64,000 bases of DNA. It comes from Teichococcus wenyumeiae (GTDB taxonomy: Bacteria; Pseudomonadota; Alphaproteobacteria; Acetobacterales; Acetobacteraceae). The DNA lies in NCBI RefSeq assembly GCF_003696345.1, contig NZ_RFLX01000015.1, positions 62,001-126,000 on the forward strand, in the 5' to 3' direction. The notes under the pieces were generated by a model that was not told the DNA's origin, ran no database searches, and saw nothing but the letters and a program-made list of their open reading frames with translations. A program made the translations under genes and the position numbers. Of this stretch, positions 18,191 to 27,491 are shown in pieces. Positions within the stretch are counted from its first letter, which is position 1. Every line of letters starts with the position of its first letter.

Positions 18191-19203
18191 GCCTTCCGCA
18201 CCTCCGGCCGCGCCGCCGGCCGGCGGCCGCGCAGCCGGGCGCCGAGGCGCGCCAGGCCGCCCAGCAGCCCGTTGGGCAGCAGGATGACGATCAGGATCAG
18301 CAGCAGGCCGTAGAGCACGAGATGCGCGCCCGGCAGCGTGCCGCCGAGATGCTCAACCAGCAGTTCCCGCAGCGGGATCAGGATCAGCGCCCCGACAAAG
18401 GGGCCGAGCACGGTGCCGATGCCACCCAGGATGCTCATCAGCGGCAGGTCCACGGAGAGTTCCATGCTGAACACCGTGCCAGGCTCGATATAGAGGATGT
18501 ACTGCGCCATCAGCGTGCCGCCGGCAGCGGTCAGGAAGGCGCTGACCACGAAGGCCAGCAGCTTGTAGCGGCGGATATGGATGCCGGAGGCATCGGCCGC
18601 GTCCTCGTTGTCGCGGATGGCGCGCAGGTAGTAGCCGGTGTAGCTGCGCGTGAGCACGAAGGTCACGGCGGCGCAGACGAGGAAGTAGCAGCCCGCCAGC
18701 AGGGCATAGGAGGAACGGTCCTCGAAGATCATGCGCCAGAAGCCGGGTTCGTAGTTGATGCTGATGCTGTAGGGCAGCGGCACGAACTTGCGGGCGTAGA
18801 TCACCAGGATGCGGATGGTCTCGCTGACTGCCAGCGTTGCCATGGCGAAGAACACGCCGCGCATGCGGAACACGGGAAAGGAGATCAGCGCGGCCAGGGC
18901 GACGCTGATCACCCCGCCCACCAGCAGCCCCAGCCAGGGCGAGACGCCGAGATAGTTGTAGAGGATGGTGGAGCTGTAGGCGCCGATGCCGAAGAAGGCC
19001 GAATGCCCCAGCGAGAACTGCCCGGCGACGCCGCCGATCAGGTTCCAGGAGGATGCCAGCCCGGCATAGATCAGGATCAGCACCAGCACGTTGGCGTAGT
19101 ATTCGTCCCGCACCAGCAGCGGCAGCGCGACGGCGACGAGCAGCGTCAGCGCCAGGCCGGGCAGGTCGCGCCGGCCGGTGGCGAGGTAGCCATGCGCCCT
19201 CAT
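18187..19203 (-). CDS. Liv-type ABC importer, permease (LivM-like)
   Basis: A 338-residue membrane protein with about ten hydrophobic segments. The family motif SLGHSAFFGIGAYSS lies near residue 64, and ILGGIGTVLGPFVGALIL in the second half. It overlaps both neighbours by 4 bp (ATGA), so the four transport genes are translationally coupled. It pairs with the LivH-like permease in the inner membrane. Confidence 0.94.
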
Positions 19204-20084
19204 TTCAACGTCTCCTTCTCGGCGCCCTTGACGCCCAGCAGGCCGTGCGGGCGCAGCGCCAGCAGCAGGATCAGCAGCACGAAATGCGTGGCTTCCTTCA
19301 GGTCCGGCGCGAGGTAGCCGGTGCCGGTTTCCACGATGCCCAGCACCAACCCGCCCAGCGCTGTGCCCGCCACGCTGCCCAGCCCGCCCAGCACCACCAC
19401 CACGAAGGAGACCAGCACGAAGAAGGAGCCGACGGAGGGAAAGGCGTAGAAGGAGGGCACCAGCACCGCGCCGGCCACGCCGGTCAGTGCGATGCCCAGG
19501 CCGAAGGTGATCAGGAAGATGCGGTTCGGGTTCACGCCCATCAGCCGCGCCGCCATCAGGTCCTGCGACACCGCCTCGATGGCGCGGCCGGTGAAGGTGG
19601 TCTTGAGAAAGACGATGACGGCGCCGAGGATCACCGCCGCATAGCCGGCGGCGACCAGCCGGTTGGTGGGCACGAAGACGCCGAGGAAGTTGATGGATTC
19701 AAACCCCGGCGGCATGACCTGCACGGTGCGGTAGTCGGCCGACCATGCCATCAGCGCCAGGTTCTGCAGCAGGATGCCGAGGCCGAGCGTTGCAAAGACC
19801 TGCGTCAGCTCCGGCTTGTAGATGGTGAAGCGCATCAGCCCGCCGTAGAACAACAGCCCGAGCAGGAAGAAGGCGACACCGATCAGCGGCGCGCCGTAGT
19901 AAGGGTTGATGCCCGTCAGCGTCATCAGCCAATAGCCGGCGAACATGCCGAGCATCAGGAACTCGCCATGGGCGAAGTTCACCACCTTCGCGACGCCGAA
20001 GATCAGGTTCAGCCCCAGCGCGCCGAGCGCATAGACCGCCCCCAGCAGCACGCCGGAGATGAGGAGCTGCAACAGGACCTGCAT
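19200..20084 (-). CDS. Liv-type ABC importer, permease (LivH-like)
   Basis: A 294-residue membrane protein starting at 20082-20084. It has the LivH marks GAVYALGALGLNLIFGVAKVVNFAHGEF at the start (motif around NFAHGE) and LGGLGSVAGTALGGLVLG near the end. It lies 23 bp after the first TPP gene of the operon and is coupled to the LivM-like gene. Confidence 0.94.
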   Translation of the reverse strand: MQVLLQLLISGVLLGAVYALGALGLNLIFGVAKVVNFAHGEFLMLGMFAGYWLMTLTGINPYYGAPLIGVAFFLLGLLFYGGLMRFTIYKPELTQVFATLGLGILLQNLALMAWSADYRTVQVMPPGFESINFLGVFVPTNRLVAAGYAAVILGAVIVFLKTTFTGRAIEAVSQDLMAARLMGVNPNRIFLITFGLGIALTGVAGAVLVPSFYAFPSVGSFFVLVSFVVVVLGGLGSVAGTALGGLVLGIVETGTGYLAPDLKEATHFVLLILLLALRPHGLLGVKGAEKETLK

Positions 20085-20106
20085 GGCGGGGTTCCGTCCC
20101 GCCGGC

Positions 20107-21834
20107 TCAGAAATGGCCGTCGTAATAGGTGACGGGCGGCCGGCCGGCGGGATCGGTGATCACCTCGATCAGCGTCAGGCGGTCGGCGGAGAGCGCCTCC
20201 CGCAGCGCGGGCACCAGATCCTCCGCCCGGTCCACGCGCCGGCCATGGCAGCCGCAGGACCGGGCGATGCCGGCATGGTCCACGGATTCGAAGAAGACGG
20301 CGTCGGTATGGGCGCCGAACTTCACCATCTCCGCGTCCTTCTGGTACCCCAGGACACCGTTGTTCAGCAGGATCAGCACGACCGGCAGCTTCATGCGCCG
20401 CGCCGTTTCCAGCTCCGCCCAGCAATGGCCGAAGCCGCCGTCGCCGCTGATGCAGATCACCGGCGCTTCCGGCGCGGCCACCTTGGCACCCAGCGCCATC
20501 GGCAGGCCCCAGCCCAGCCCGGCCAGGCCGCGCGGCGTCAGGAAGCGCTGCCCCGCCTTGCGGGACACCAGATAATTGGTGATCCAGAGGGAGGAATAGC
20601 TGGCATCGCCGACCACGATGGTCTCGGGCGTCAGCACCTCGTCCACCGCCGCCATCACGCGTTCCGGCCGCAGCGGGCTGGCGGCGGAGGTCACCACGGC
20701 GGCCGCTTCGTCGCGGAAGCGGCGCTTGCCCTCGGCGATCTCGACCTCCACCGCTGCGCGGGCGGCGTGGCGGGCGGAAAGGCCCCGCCGGCGCAGCGCC
20801 TCCAGCAACGCTTCAAGCGCCAGCCTGGCGTCGCCCACCACGCGCAGGGCCTCGTAGTTGCGGCCGACTTCCTGCCCATCCAGGTCGATATGGATGAAGG
20901 TCGCATCGCGTGGGTAGAGCTGCCAGGAATCCGTGCCGTTCTGGTTGGTGCGGGTGCCGATCAGCAGCACCACGTCGGCACGCTCGATCATCGGGCGCAG
21001 GTGCCGCGTGCTGCCGTTACGCCCCATGGCATTGGCCGCGACGCCGAGGGAAAGCGGATGCGTCTCATCCACCGCGCCCTTGCCCATGTTGGTGGTGGCC
21101 ACAGGAAGCGCAGCTTCCTCCTGCAGCGCCGCCAGCGCCCCGGCCGCGTCGGAAAGATGCACGCCGCCGCCGGCGAAAACCAGCGGCGCGCGCGCGCCGG
21201 CCAGCAGTTCCGCCGCGCGTTCCACCTGCGCCGGATCGGGCGCCACCCGGTCCAGCGGGTAATGGCCCAGGTTGGCGGACCGCTTGTTGGCGATGGTGGC
21301 GGCCTCGTTCAGGAAGTCCGCGGGGCAGAGCAGCACCGCCGGCCCTGGCCGCCCCGACGTGGCGGCGGTGAATGCCATGTCCACATAGTCTTCGGCACGG
21401 GAGGCGCGGTCCACGCGGCGCACCCATTTCGCGCAGCCGGAGAAGAGCGCGAAATGATCCAGTTCCTGGAAGGCGTTCTTGTCGTAGGTGTCGCGCGCGA
21501 CCTCCTGCACGATGGCGACGACCGGCACCGACACCTTCAGCGCCTCCGCCAGCGGCGCGACCAGCAGCGCGGCCGCTGGGCCGTTCTGCGCCGTCACCAC
21601 GCCGACCTTGTGGGAGATGCGCGCATAGCCGTCGGCCATGACGCCGCCGGCATTCTCGGTGCGATAGGCCACTTGGCGGATGCCGAAGAGCGGGTTGGCC
21701 AGTTGCAGCGCCGAGGGAAGGCTCTGCCCGAAGGTGGCGGTGACGCCATGGCGCTGCAGGCTGGCGGCGATCGCCACGGCCGCGGATGCGTTGGAAACTG
21801 GCTCTGCGGCCTTAAACGACGACGGCTTGCTCAT
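20107..21834 (-). CDS. Thiamine-diphosphate-dependent enzyme (acetolactate-synthase-like)
   Basis: A 575-residue TPP enzyme: activating Glu60 in YRTENAGGVMADGYAR, central domain with VFAGGGVHLS, and the PP-domain metal motif GDGGFGHCWAE...NN. The strong site GGGAGGGG precedes its ATG. It is first in the ten-gene operon; a second TPP enzyme of different sequence ends the operon. Relatives include acetolactate synthase, sulfoacetaldehyde acetyltransferase and phosphonopyruvate or benzoylformate decarboxylases; none can be chosen from sequence alone. Pairing with a dedicated importer suggests catabolism rather than branched-chain amino acid synthesis. Confidence 0.88.
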   Translation of the reverse strand: MSKPSSFKAAEPVSNASAAVAIAASLQRHGVTATFGQSLPSALQLANPLFGIRQVAYRTENAGGVMADGYARISHKVGVVTAQNGPAAALLVAPLAEALKVSVPVVAIVQEVARDTYDKNAFQELDHFALFSGCAKWVRRVDRASRAEDYVDMAFTAATSGRPGPAVLLCPADFLNEAATIANKRSANLGHYPLDRVAPDPAQVERAAELLAGARAPLVFAGGGVHLSDAAGALAALQEEAALPVATTNMGKGAVDETHPLSLGVAANAMGRNGSTRHLRPMIERADVVLLIGTRTNQNGTDSWQLYPRDATFIHIDLDGQEVGRNYEALRVVGDARLALEALLEALRRRGLSARHAARAAVEVEIAEGKRRFRDEAAAVVTSAASPLRPERVMAAVDEVLTPETIVVGDASYSSLWITNYLVSRKAGQRFLTPRGLAGLGWGLPMALGAKVAAPEAPVICISGDGGFGHCWAELETARRMKLPVVLILLNNGVLGYQKDAEMVKFGAHTDAVFFESVDHAGIARSCGCHGRRVDRAEDLVPALREALSADRLTLIEVITDPAGRPPVTYYDGHF

Positions 21835-21859
21835 CGTCCCCTCCCTGGTTTAATTTATT

Positions 21860-21895
21860 TGATATATTTCATGACGACCTTAAGAGGCTTGTCAA
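21860..21895 (-). promoter_or_regulatory. Candidate promoter and operator of the TPP/Liv operon
   Basis: In an AT-rich patch between the divergent TPP and GntR genes there is a perfect leftward -35 box, TTGACA (complement 21890-21895). The -10 area falls about 17 nt later around ATGAAA/TGAAAT. A near-palindrome TGATATATTTCA (10 of 12 bases symmetrical) covers the -10 area at 21860-21871. A GntR dimer bound there would block the operon; this is inference. Confidence 0.5.
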
Positions 21896-21923
21896 CACTG
21901 ATGTGGCGGCGGAACAAAGCAGC

Positions 21924-22619
21924 ATGAGGCACAAGCAGGAGGCGGACCCTGCGCCCGAGGTGTTCGGTACCGTGGAACGCAGCTCGCTCAGCACGCAGGC
22001 CTACCAGCAGATCCGCAAGGCGCTGATGGTGGGGGAACTGAAGCCGGGCCAGAAGCTTAACGGGCGCGAGCTGGCCTTGCGGCTCGGCACCAGCCTGACC
22101 CCGGTGCGGGAAGCGCTGTTGCAGATGGTGGCCGAGGGCATCCTCGAATCGCGCACGGGCCAGTCCATCACCGTGCCGAAGCCCACCCGGTCTGTTTACG
22201 GGGAACTGCGTGACATCCGGGCGGAGGTGGAAGGCCTTGGCGCCGAACGTGCGGCCCAGCGCATCGACGACGCTGGCATCGCCGAGCTTGCCGCGCTGCA
22301 TGACGGGCTGGTGCGCGGCAAGGCGGAGCGGGACTACGGTACCGCCCTGCGCTTCAACGAGGCCTTCCACCTCGGTCTTGCCCGCCAGTCCGGCATGCCA
22401 CGGCTTTACCGGGTGGTGGAAGGGCTTTGGGCGCAGAGCGGCCCCTTCCTGAACTACCTCTACAACGGTCCGGAAGGCTGGCCCGTTGGCGACGACCCGC
22501 ATGCCCATGTCGAGGTCATGGAAGCGCTGCGGCGCCGTGACGGCGCAGGCGCGCGGGCCGCCATCGTCAAGGACATCCTGCGCGGCGGCGCCGGCATGAT
22601 GCAGCGGCTGCCTGACTGA
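21924..22619 (+). CDS. GntR-family regulator, FCD (FadR-like) branch
   Basis: A 231-residue regulator from the ATG at 21924; a GTG seven codons earlier is an alternative. The N-terminal winged helix contains AYQQIRKALMVGELKPGQKL and LAxRLGTSLTPVREAL, the GntR DNA-reading helix. The C-terminal FCD domain has the Asp/His metal-site residues (DYGTALRFNEAFHLGLAR and DPHAHVEVMEAL). It is divergent from the ten-gene TPP/Liv operon and most likely represses it until the pathway's acid ligand binds. Confidence 0.9.
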   Translation: MRHKQEADPAPEVFGTVERSSLSTQAYQQIRKALMVGELKPGQKLNGRELALRLGTSLTPVREALLQMVAEGILESRTGQSITVPKPTRSVYGELRDIRAEVEGLGAERAAQRIDDAGIAELAALHDGLVRGKAERDYGTALRFNEAFHLGLARQSGMPRLYRVVEGLWAQSGPFLNYLYNGPEGWPVGDDPHAHVEVMEALRRRDGAGARAAIVKDILRGGAGMMQRLPD

Positions 22620-22704
22620 CGCATGAGGGCAATGTGGTGACCATCGCCGATGGAACCACCACGGCGCCAGCTTCGAGAGGAGGTCGCGCGGTTACCGAAG
22701 TAGC

Positions 22705-23093
22705 GTGGTGCCAGACATGGTTGACGCCGGCTATGCCGCCGCCAACCTGCGCTGCCCGGCTCCAGACGGGCGGCTGGTGACCATCGATGTCACGGGGGCG
22801 GTTGTGGACGAGGTCGACTTGGCCCGCATCGTGAGGCGGCGGCTGAAGGTCACCGGCTCCACCGCGCGCCCACGCAGCGCCGCCGAAGGGCGCTATTCTG
22901 GCAGAGCCGCGCACAAGGTCTGGTCGCTGTTGGACCATGGCGAATGCGGACCGCAATCCACGACGTGCCGCTGTTGGGGGAGGCCCAGGCCGCGCACCGT
23001 ATGATGGAAAACAGTCGCCATACCGGCAAGATCGTACTGCGCGTCGCACAGAATGAAGCGCAGATGCGTCATGGGGAGAGGAAACGAACATGA
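22705..23093 (+). pseudogene. Remnant of NAD(P)H:quinone oxidoreductase (C-terminal end)
   Basis: This stretch reads as the last third of a zinc-free quinone oxidoreductase (PIG3-like). One frame gives YAAANLRCPAPDGRLVTI and VVDEVDLARIVRRRLKVTGS; after an indel near 22955 another frame gives DVPLLGEAQAAHRMMENSRH and TGKIVLRVA. The N-terminal catalytic and most of the Rossmann domain are absent, and residues are missing around 22890 where AEKGRIAAAL is expected. The restored frame ends at a TGA overlapping the start of the next gene. It is a truncated, frameshifted relic. Confidence 0.75.
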
Positions 23094-23998
23094 AAGTCAT
23101 CGCCAGCGGGCTGCAATTTCCCGAAGGCCCGATCAGCATGCCCGACGGCTCGGTGCTGCTGGTCGAGATTGCGCGCCAGACGCTGACCCGCGTGCGGCCG
23201 GATGGCCGTACCGAGATCGTGGCGCAGGTGCCAGGCGGCCCCAACGGCGCGGCCATGGGCCCTGGCGGCAAGGTTTTCATCTGCAACAATGGCGGCTTCA
23301 ACTGGGTGCGGGAGGGGCAGACCTTCCGCCCGCATGGGCAGGCCGACAGCTATGACGGCGGCCGGATCGAGGTGGTAGATACCGCCAACGGCCGGGTGGA
23401 GCGGCTCTACGATCGTTGCGGGGAGCATGCGCTGAAGGGGCCCAATGACCTGGTCTTCGATGGGCAGGGCGGGTTCTGGTTCACCGACCACGGCAAGCGA
23501 CGGGACCGCGACATGGATCGCGGCTACGTCTTTTGGGCGCGGGAGGACGGATCGGAAATTCGCGAGGTCATCGGGGGGCTTTTCGCGCCGAATGGCATTG
23601 GCCTTTCGCCAGATGGACGGACGCTGTACGTGGCGGAGACCGATTCCGGCCGGCTCTGGTGCTGGGACGTCACGGGGCCTGGAACGGTGGCGAAGGCACC
23701 CTGGCCCTCGCCAAATGGCGGACGCCTGGTGGTAGGGGTGGGTGGATACCGCCGCTTCGACAGCCTGGCCATATCCGCCTCCGGCCAGATCTGCATCGCT
23801 GCGCTGGACACTTGCAGTGTGATGGAGATCTCGCCGGATGGGTCGCGCGTCGTGCCGCACACCGTGCCGGACATGCTGGTGACCAACATCTGCTTCGGTG
23901 GCCAGGACCTGCGCACCGCCTACGTCACCATGTCCCACGAAGGCCGGCTCTGCGAGATGGCATGGCATGAGCCTGGGCTTGCCCTGGCCTACGGCTGA
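23090..23998 (+). CDS. SMP-30/gluconolactonase-family protein
   Basis: A 302-residue six-bladed propeller protein with the family's metal-site elements: FPEGP (Glu near residue 10), GPNDLVFDG with the Asn, and LSPDGRTLYVAETDSG with the Asp. SMP-30 enzymes hydrolyse sugar or other lactones using a divalent metal. The ATG follows GGAGAGG. The gene stands just after a quinone-reductase relic and upstream of a convergent LysR gene. A paralogue is encoded at 54656-55594, sharing GPNGAAxGPGG-like and CNNGGF segments. Confidence 0.88.
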   Translation: MKVIASGLQFPEGPISMPDGSVLLVEIARQTLTRVRPDGRTEIVAQVPGGPNGAAMGPGGKVFICNNGGFNWVREGQTFRPHGQADSYDGGRIEVVDTANGRVERLYDRCGEHALKGPNDLVFDGQGGFWFTDHGKRRDRDMDRGYVFWAREDGSEIREVIGGLFAPNGIGLSPDGRTLYVAETDSGRLWCWDVTGPGTVAKAPWPSPNGGRLVVGVGGYRRFDSLAISASGQICIAALDTCSVMEISPDGSRVVPHTVPDMLVTNICFGGQDLRTAYVTMSHEGRLCEMAWHEPGLALAYG

Positions 23999-24071
23999 CA
24001 TCGCCGCATTCCTGCAAGGGAACCGGCCGGGCTGCGGAAAGTTGTTTGATGAGAGATTGTTGTCATGGCGG

Positions 24072-24986
24072 TCAGGTAGTTTTGGTGTCCAGATCGGCCA
24101 TGTCAGCCCGCAGTCGCGGCACAGCCCAGTTCAGGAAGCTTCGGACTTTCAACGGCAAGGGCTCGGCCATCGCGTAGACCAGGCTCACCGGCATCGGCTC
24201 TGGCGCGAAATCCGCCAGCAGCGACTGGAGCCGGCCGGACCGCAACTCGTCCGCGACCTGATAGGACAGTACGCGGATGACGCCGAAACCGGCCAGTGCG
24301 GACTGTATGGCGGCCTCTGTCGTATTGACGGCAAGCCTTTGGCGCGGTTCGACCGTGAAGGCGGTGCTGTCCCGCCGGTAGCGCCACTCGGGGGAATGGG
24401 CGAAGCCGCGAAAGCTGATGCCATCATGCTGCGCCAGATCCTCGGGCCGGCGCGGCACGCCTCGGCGGGCAAGATAGCTTGGCGAGGCGCAGATGACGCG
24501 GCGCACCGTCCCGACGCGCGTGGCAACCAGCGCGCTGTCCTCAAGGTGCCCGATGCGCAGGGCAATATCGGCATGCTCGTCAGCCAGGCTGATCTGACGA
24601 TCAACCAGCATCAGCCTCAGGCTGATCTCGGGCTGCTCGGCCAGGAACGCGAGCGCGACCGGCAGCAGGTGCCGTTGGCCGAACATGATCGGAGCAGTGA
24701 CATGCAATTCGCCACGCGCCACGCGGTATTCGCCCGCGGCCTGCCGCTCGGCCTCCTCCACCTGCTCGATGATCCGCCTCGAAGCGGCGACATAGTCACG
24801 CCCCGCATCGGTGAGCTCGACACGGCGACTGCTTCGCACCAGGAGCCGGATCCCAAGATGCCGTTCGAGGTCAGCGACCTTGCGGCTGACCGTGGCGAGC
24901 GGCGCACGGAGGCGGCGCGATGCGGCCGAGAGACTCCCCTCCTCGACCACCGCCAGCAGCACTGACATTGCCTCGAACCGGTCCAT
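24072..24986 (-). CDS. LysR-family transcriptional regulator
   Basis: A 304-residue regulator starting at 24984-24986. The N-terminal helix-turn-helix covers residues 1-60 (VVEEGSLSAASRRL and PLATVSRKVADLERHLG). The C-terminal substrate-binding domain resembles that of the DsdC/AaeR-like subgroup (EPEISL...DVAIRIG type; here DEHADIALRIGHLEDS). It is divergent from the Tat-exported MBL gene at 25131 with 144 bp between the starts, so it probably controls that gene. A longer upstream frame continues without support. Confidence 0.92.
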   Translation of the reverse strand: MDRFEAMSVLLAVVEEGSLSAASRRLRAPLATVSRKVADLERHLGIRLLVRSSRRVELTDAGRDYVAASRRIIEQVEEAERQAAGEYRVARGELHVTAPIMFGQRHLLPVALAFLAEQPEISLRLMLVDRQISLADEHADIALRIGHLEDSALVATRVGTVRRVICASPSYLARRGVPRRPEDLAQHDGISFRGFAHSPEWRYRRDSTAFTVEPRQRLAVNTTEAAIQSALAGFGVIRVLSYQVADELRSGRLQSLLADFAPEPMPVSLVYAMAEPLPLKVRSFLNWAVPRLRADMADLDTKTT

Positions 24987-25130
24987 GCTGCCTCCCGCAA
25001 TACGGAAGGCAGGCTCCCGCAGAAGCAGGATATCGCGGGCTTGGTGAGAGGCCATAGCTTTCCGTTCAGGCAACCGCCACCCGTCAGGCAGACCCGCCGA
25101 GGCCGCGGACCTGATCAGAAGGAGCAAGTC

Positions 25131-26096
25131 ATGACCGGTACGTCCCGCCGTGCCTTTACGCTCGGCCTTTCTTTCGGTGCCCTGGCCGCCAGAACCCTGC
25201 CCCTCGTCGGTTTGGTCAGCCATGCCGCCGCCGCCAGCCCGGCCGTTAACCTGCCCCAGGCGCAGATCCGGATCGGCCGATTCACTGTGACCGCGCTGGC
25301 GGACGGCTACGCGGACATGCCCTACAGCTACTTCCCGGGCCGCACGCCTGAGCAGGTCGAGCAGGCCGCGCGGGCACAGTTCGTGGCCCGGCCCGGTGGC
25401 GTCCGCTTTCTGTTCAACCAGTACCTGATCGAGGATGGCGAGCGCCGGGTCCTGATCGATACCGGCCCCGCCGGTTCGCTCGGCCAGACGGGCCTGCTGC
25501 CTCAGGCGCTCGCCGCCCTCGGCCTGCGCCCCGACCAGATCGACGCGGTGATCGTGACCCACATGCACCAGGACCACATCGGTGGCTTGGTGGCCGGCGG
25601 GCGGAACAACTTCCCCAGTGCCGAGATCTACATTGACCGGCGTGACGTGGTGCATTGGACAAACCCTGCCAAGCAGAACGCTGCCCCGGAGTATCTGCAG
25701 CCCAGCTTCCGGCTATCGGCCGAGGTGATGCGGCTGTATCCGCGGCTGCAGGCCATTGACGGCGAGCGCCAGATCACACGTGGCATCTCCATCATCGATC
25801 TGGCCGGCCATACGCCCGGCCACATCGGCGTGCGGATCGAGGATGCCGGGCAGAGCCTGATCATGGTGTCCGACATGGTCTTTCCAGTGGTGCATCCCTC
25901 CGCGACCGATGTGAACTTTCTCATGGAACAGGACCACGCAGCGGCGCAGGCCATGCGGGCGCGGTTCTTCCCGCGCGCCGCGGAGCAAGGTGCATTGATT
26001 GCCGCCACGCACATGGCCTTTCCAGGGCTCGGGCGTATCGTTTCCGACCGGGGCAGCCTCCGCTGGCAGCCGGCCGACTGGGCGTTCCAGGCCTAA
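25131..26096 (+). CDS. Exported MBL-fold hydrolase
   Basis: A 321-residue protein starting at the ATG 25131 after AAGGAG. It has a Tat signal (SRRAF at the start, Ala-rich core to about residue 35) and a complete metal site: H144-M-H146-Q-D148-H149, GHTPGH around residue 225, and SDMVFPVV with the bridging Asp. It resembles quorum-quenching lactonase or other periplasmic MBL hydrolases. The substrate is unknown. It is divergent from a LysR gene. Unlike the two MBL proteins at 4.4-6.1 kb its metal ligands are canonical. Confidence 0.92.
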   Translation: MTGTSRRAFTLGLSFGALAARTLPLVGLVSHAAAASPAVNLPQAQIRIGRFTVTALADGYADMPYSYFPGRTPEQVEQAARAQFVARPGGVRFLFNQYLIEDGERRVLIDTGPAGSLGQTGLLPQALAALGLRPDQIDAVIVTHMHQDHIGGLVAGGRNNFPSAEIYIDRRDVVHWTNPAKQNAAPEYLQPSFRLSAEVMRLYPRLQAIDGERQITRGISIIDLAGHTPGHIGVRIEDAGQSLIMVSDMVFPVVHPSATDVNFLMEQDHAAAQAMRARFFPRAAEQGALIAATHMAFPGLGRIVSDRGSLRWQPADWAFQA

Positions 26097-26152
26097 GGGA
26101 CCGCCGGGGCGTCTGCCGCGCCGCCGTCCCGGCCGAGGCACAGGAGCAGCCC

Positions 26153-26794
26153 ATGCGTCACAGGTATCTCGAGGTCGCGACAACGCCATCTGTGCGTGCG
26201 GTGCGTGAGCGCTACGGCGGTGCGGGCCAATGGGCCCGCGCCGAGGGCTCCGCGCCCGGTGAGGCTGTCCATCATGATCGACTTGGCCAGCCGAGAAGCA
26301 GTTCATCGAAGAGCGCGACGGCTTCTATCTGGCGAGCCTGTCCGAGACCGGCTGGCCCTATGTCCAGTTCCGCGGCGGACCGGCGGGCTTCCCGCGCTTC
26401 CTGGACGGCATAACGCCGGCTATGCTGATTGCCGCGGCAACCGGCAGTACCTCATAATCGGCAACGTGCGGGCGAACAACCGGGCCGCCCTGTTCCTCAT
26501 GGATTACGCGCGGCAGCGCCGCCTCAAGATCTTCGGGCGCATGCACGTCGCAGATGCATGGGAGGAGCCGCTCCTGGCAGAACGGCCGGCCGTGCGCGGC
26601 TATGCCGGGCGCATCGAGCGCGCGGTACTGATCACGGTCGAGGCGGCGACTGGAATTGCCCGCAGCACATCACCCCCCGCTTCACGCAAGCCGAGTTGAA
26701 GGAGGCGCTCCGGCCTGTGCGCGACGCGATAGCTGCCTTGAAGGCGGAGAACGAGCAACTGCGGCGTCAACTGCAGGCGAACGGCTCCGATTGA
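26153..26794 (+). pseudogene. PNPOx-like flavoprotein gene broken by three frameshifts
   Basis: Translation in successive frames rebuilds a full-length pyridoxamine-phosphate-oxidase-like protein. The first frame from ATG 26153 gives MRHRYLEVATTPSVRAV and onward. The second (from about 26290) gives FIEERDGFYLASLSETGWPY and VQFRGGPAGF. The third (from about 26415) gives GYADCRGNRQYLII and RAALFLMDYARQRRLKIFGR. The fourth (from about 26650) gives DWNCPQHITPRF and the C-terminal helix EALRPVRDAIAALKAENEQL. The frame order 2-1-0-2 needs three separate indels. The parts are still similar to the family, so decay is recent, or the region has sequencing errors. Confidence 0.85.
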
Positions 26795-27225
26795 TCTGGC
26801 GCGGCACAGGGTTCGGCGCCAATGATCGTGAGTTGACGCCTCAGGCTCATCATCCGCCGTCCTGAGCATCTGCTCCAATCTCTGCTTTCCGGAAGGCTCC
26901 TCAGCCGGCGAGAACCCTGGCTGGGCATGAAGCTGCGCCATCTCGCCCGTCGCAGTCATTGAGCAGGGCTTTTTGATGAGGATCAGGTAGACGTCGGCGC
27001 ACCCCAGGTGCGCTGATGGCGACCATCCGCTGGTCCTGCTGCGCCTCGTAGGTCACGCCGCGCCGCCGAAGAATGACGAACTGGTACAACGGGATCGCCG
27101 CCACATGCCCGGCCACGATCTTCCGGCCCTGGATGAAAGGCCTCGCGCGCCGCAGCATCCATAGTGGACTACGCCCAGGCTATCGTTTGAACAGCTTCAC
27201 GCGCATGCTTGCTAGAAGGCGCCGC
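26795..27225. other. Gene-poor stretch, nothing recognised
   Basis: About 430 bp between the PNPOx-like relic and the small gene at 27226. A leftward frame of 85 codons (26901-27158) is open but I recognise nothing in it and it has no clear ribosome-binding site. Other open frames look like by-products of high GC. Confidence 0.5.
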
Positions 27226-27465
27226 TCATTCTGGGCTTCCTGTTCCCGGCTTCCATGCGAAGTCATGCCACCATGGCATGGGCGCAATCTTGGCGCCAAG
27301 GATGTCGGCGAGCTGGTCGGCCTGATCGAGCGCAGTCTCAAGAGCGTTCAGGAGCTGGATGATGGAGCCAGCTTCAGGACGATCGACCAAGGCTGCCACT
27401 GCCGCCTTGAGGCCTTCAAGTTTCTCACGTGCTACCAGGAGATCGAAGGTGTTGATCTGCTCCAT
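27226..27465 (-). CDS. Small protein of unknown function beside a receiver gene
   Basis: A 79-residue protein starting at the ATG 27463-27465, with GGAG 7 nt before it. The composition is amphipathic and helical (LLVAREKLEGLKAAVAALV, then LLNALETALDQADQLADIL), with no signal peptide or membrane segment. It lies 26 bp after the single-domain receiver gene on the same strand, so the two may form an operon and the product might interact with the receiver. No family recognised. Confidence 0.6.
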   Translation of the reverse strand: MEQINTFDLLVAREKLEGLKAAVAALVDRPEAGSIIQLLNALETALDQADQLADILGAKIAPMPWWHDFAWKPGTGSPE

Positions 27466-27491
27466 CCTCACGCTCCACGACGCGGTGGCTG

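Noticed and set aside
26901-27158. Leftward 85-codon open frame
   Set aside because: No ribosome-binding site, no known family, and it lies in a decayed region; not enough support for a gene.
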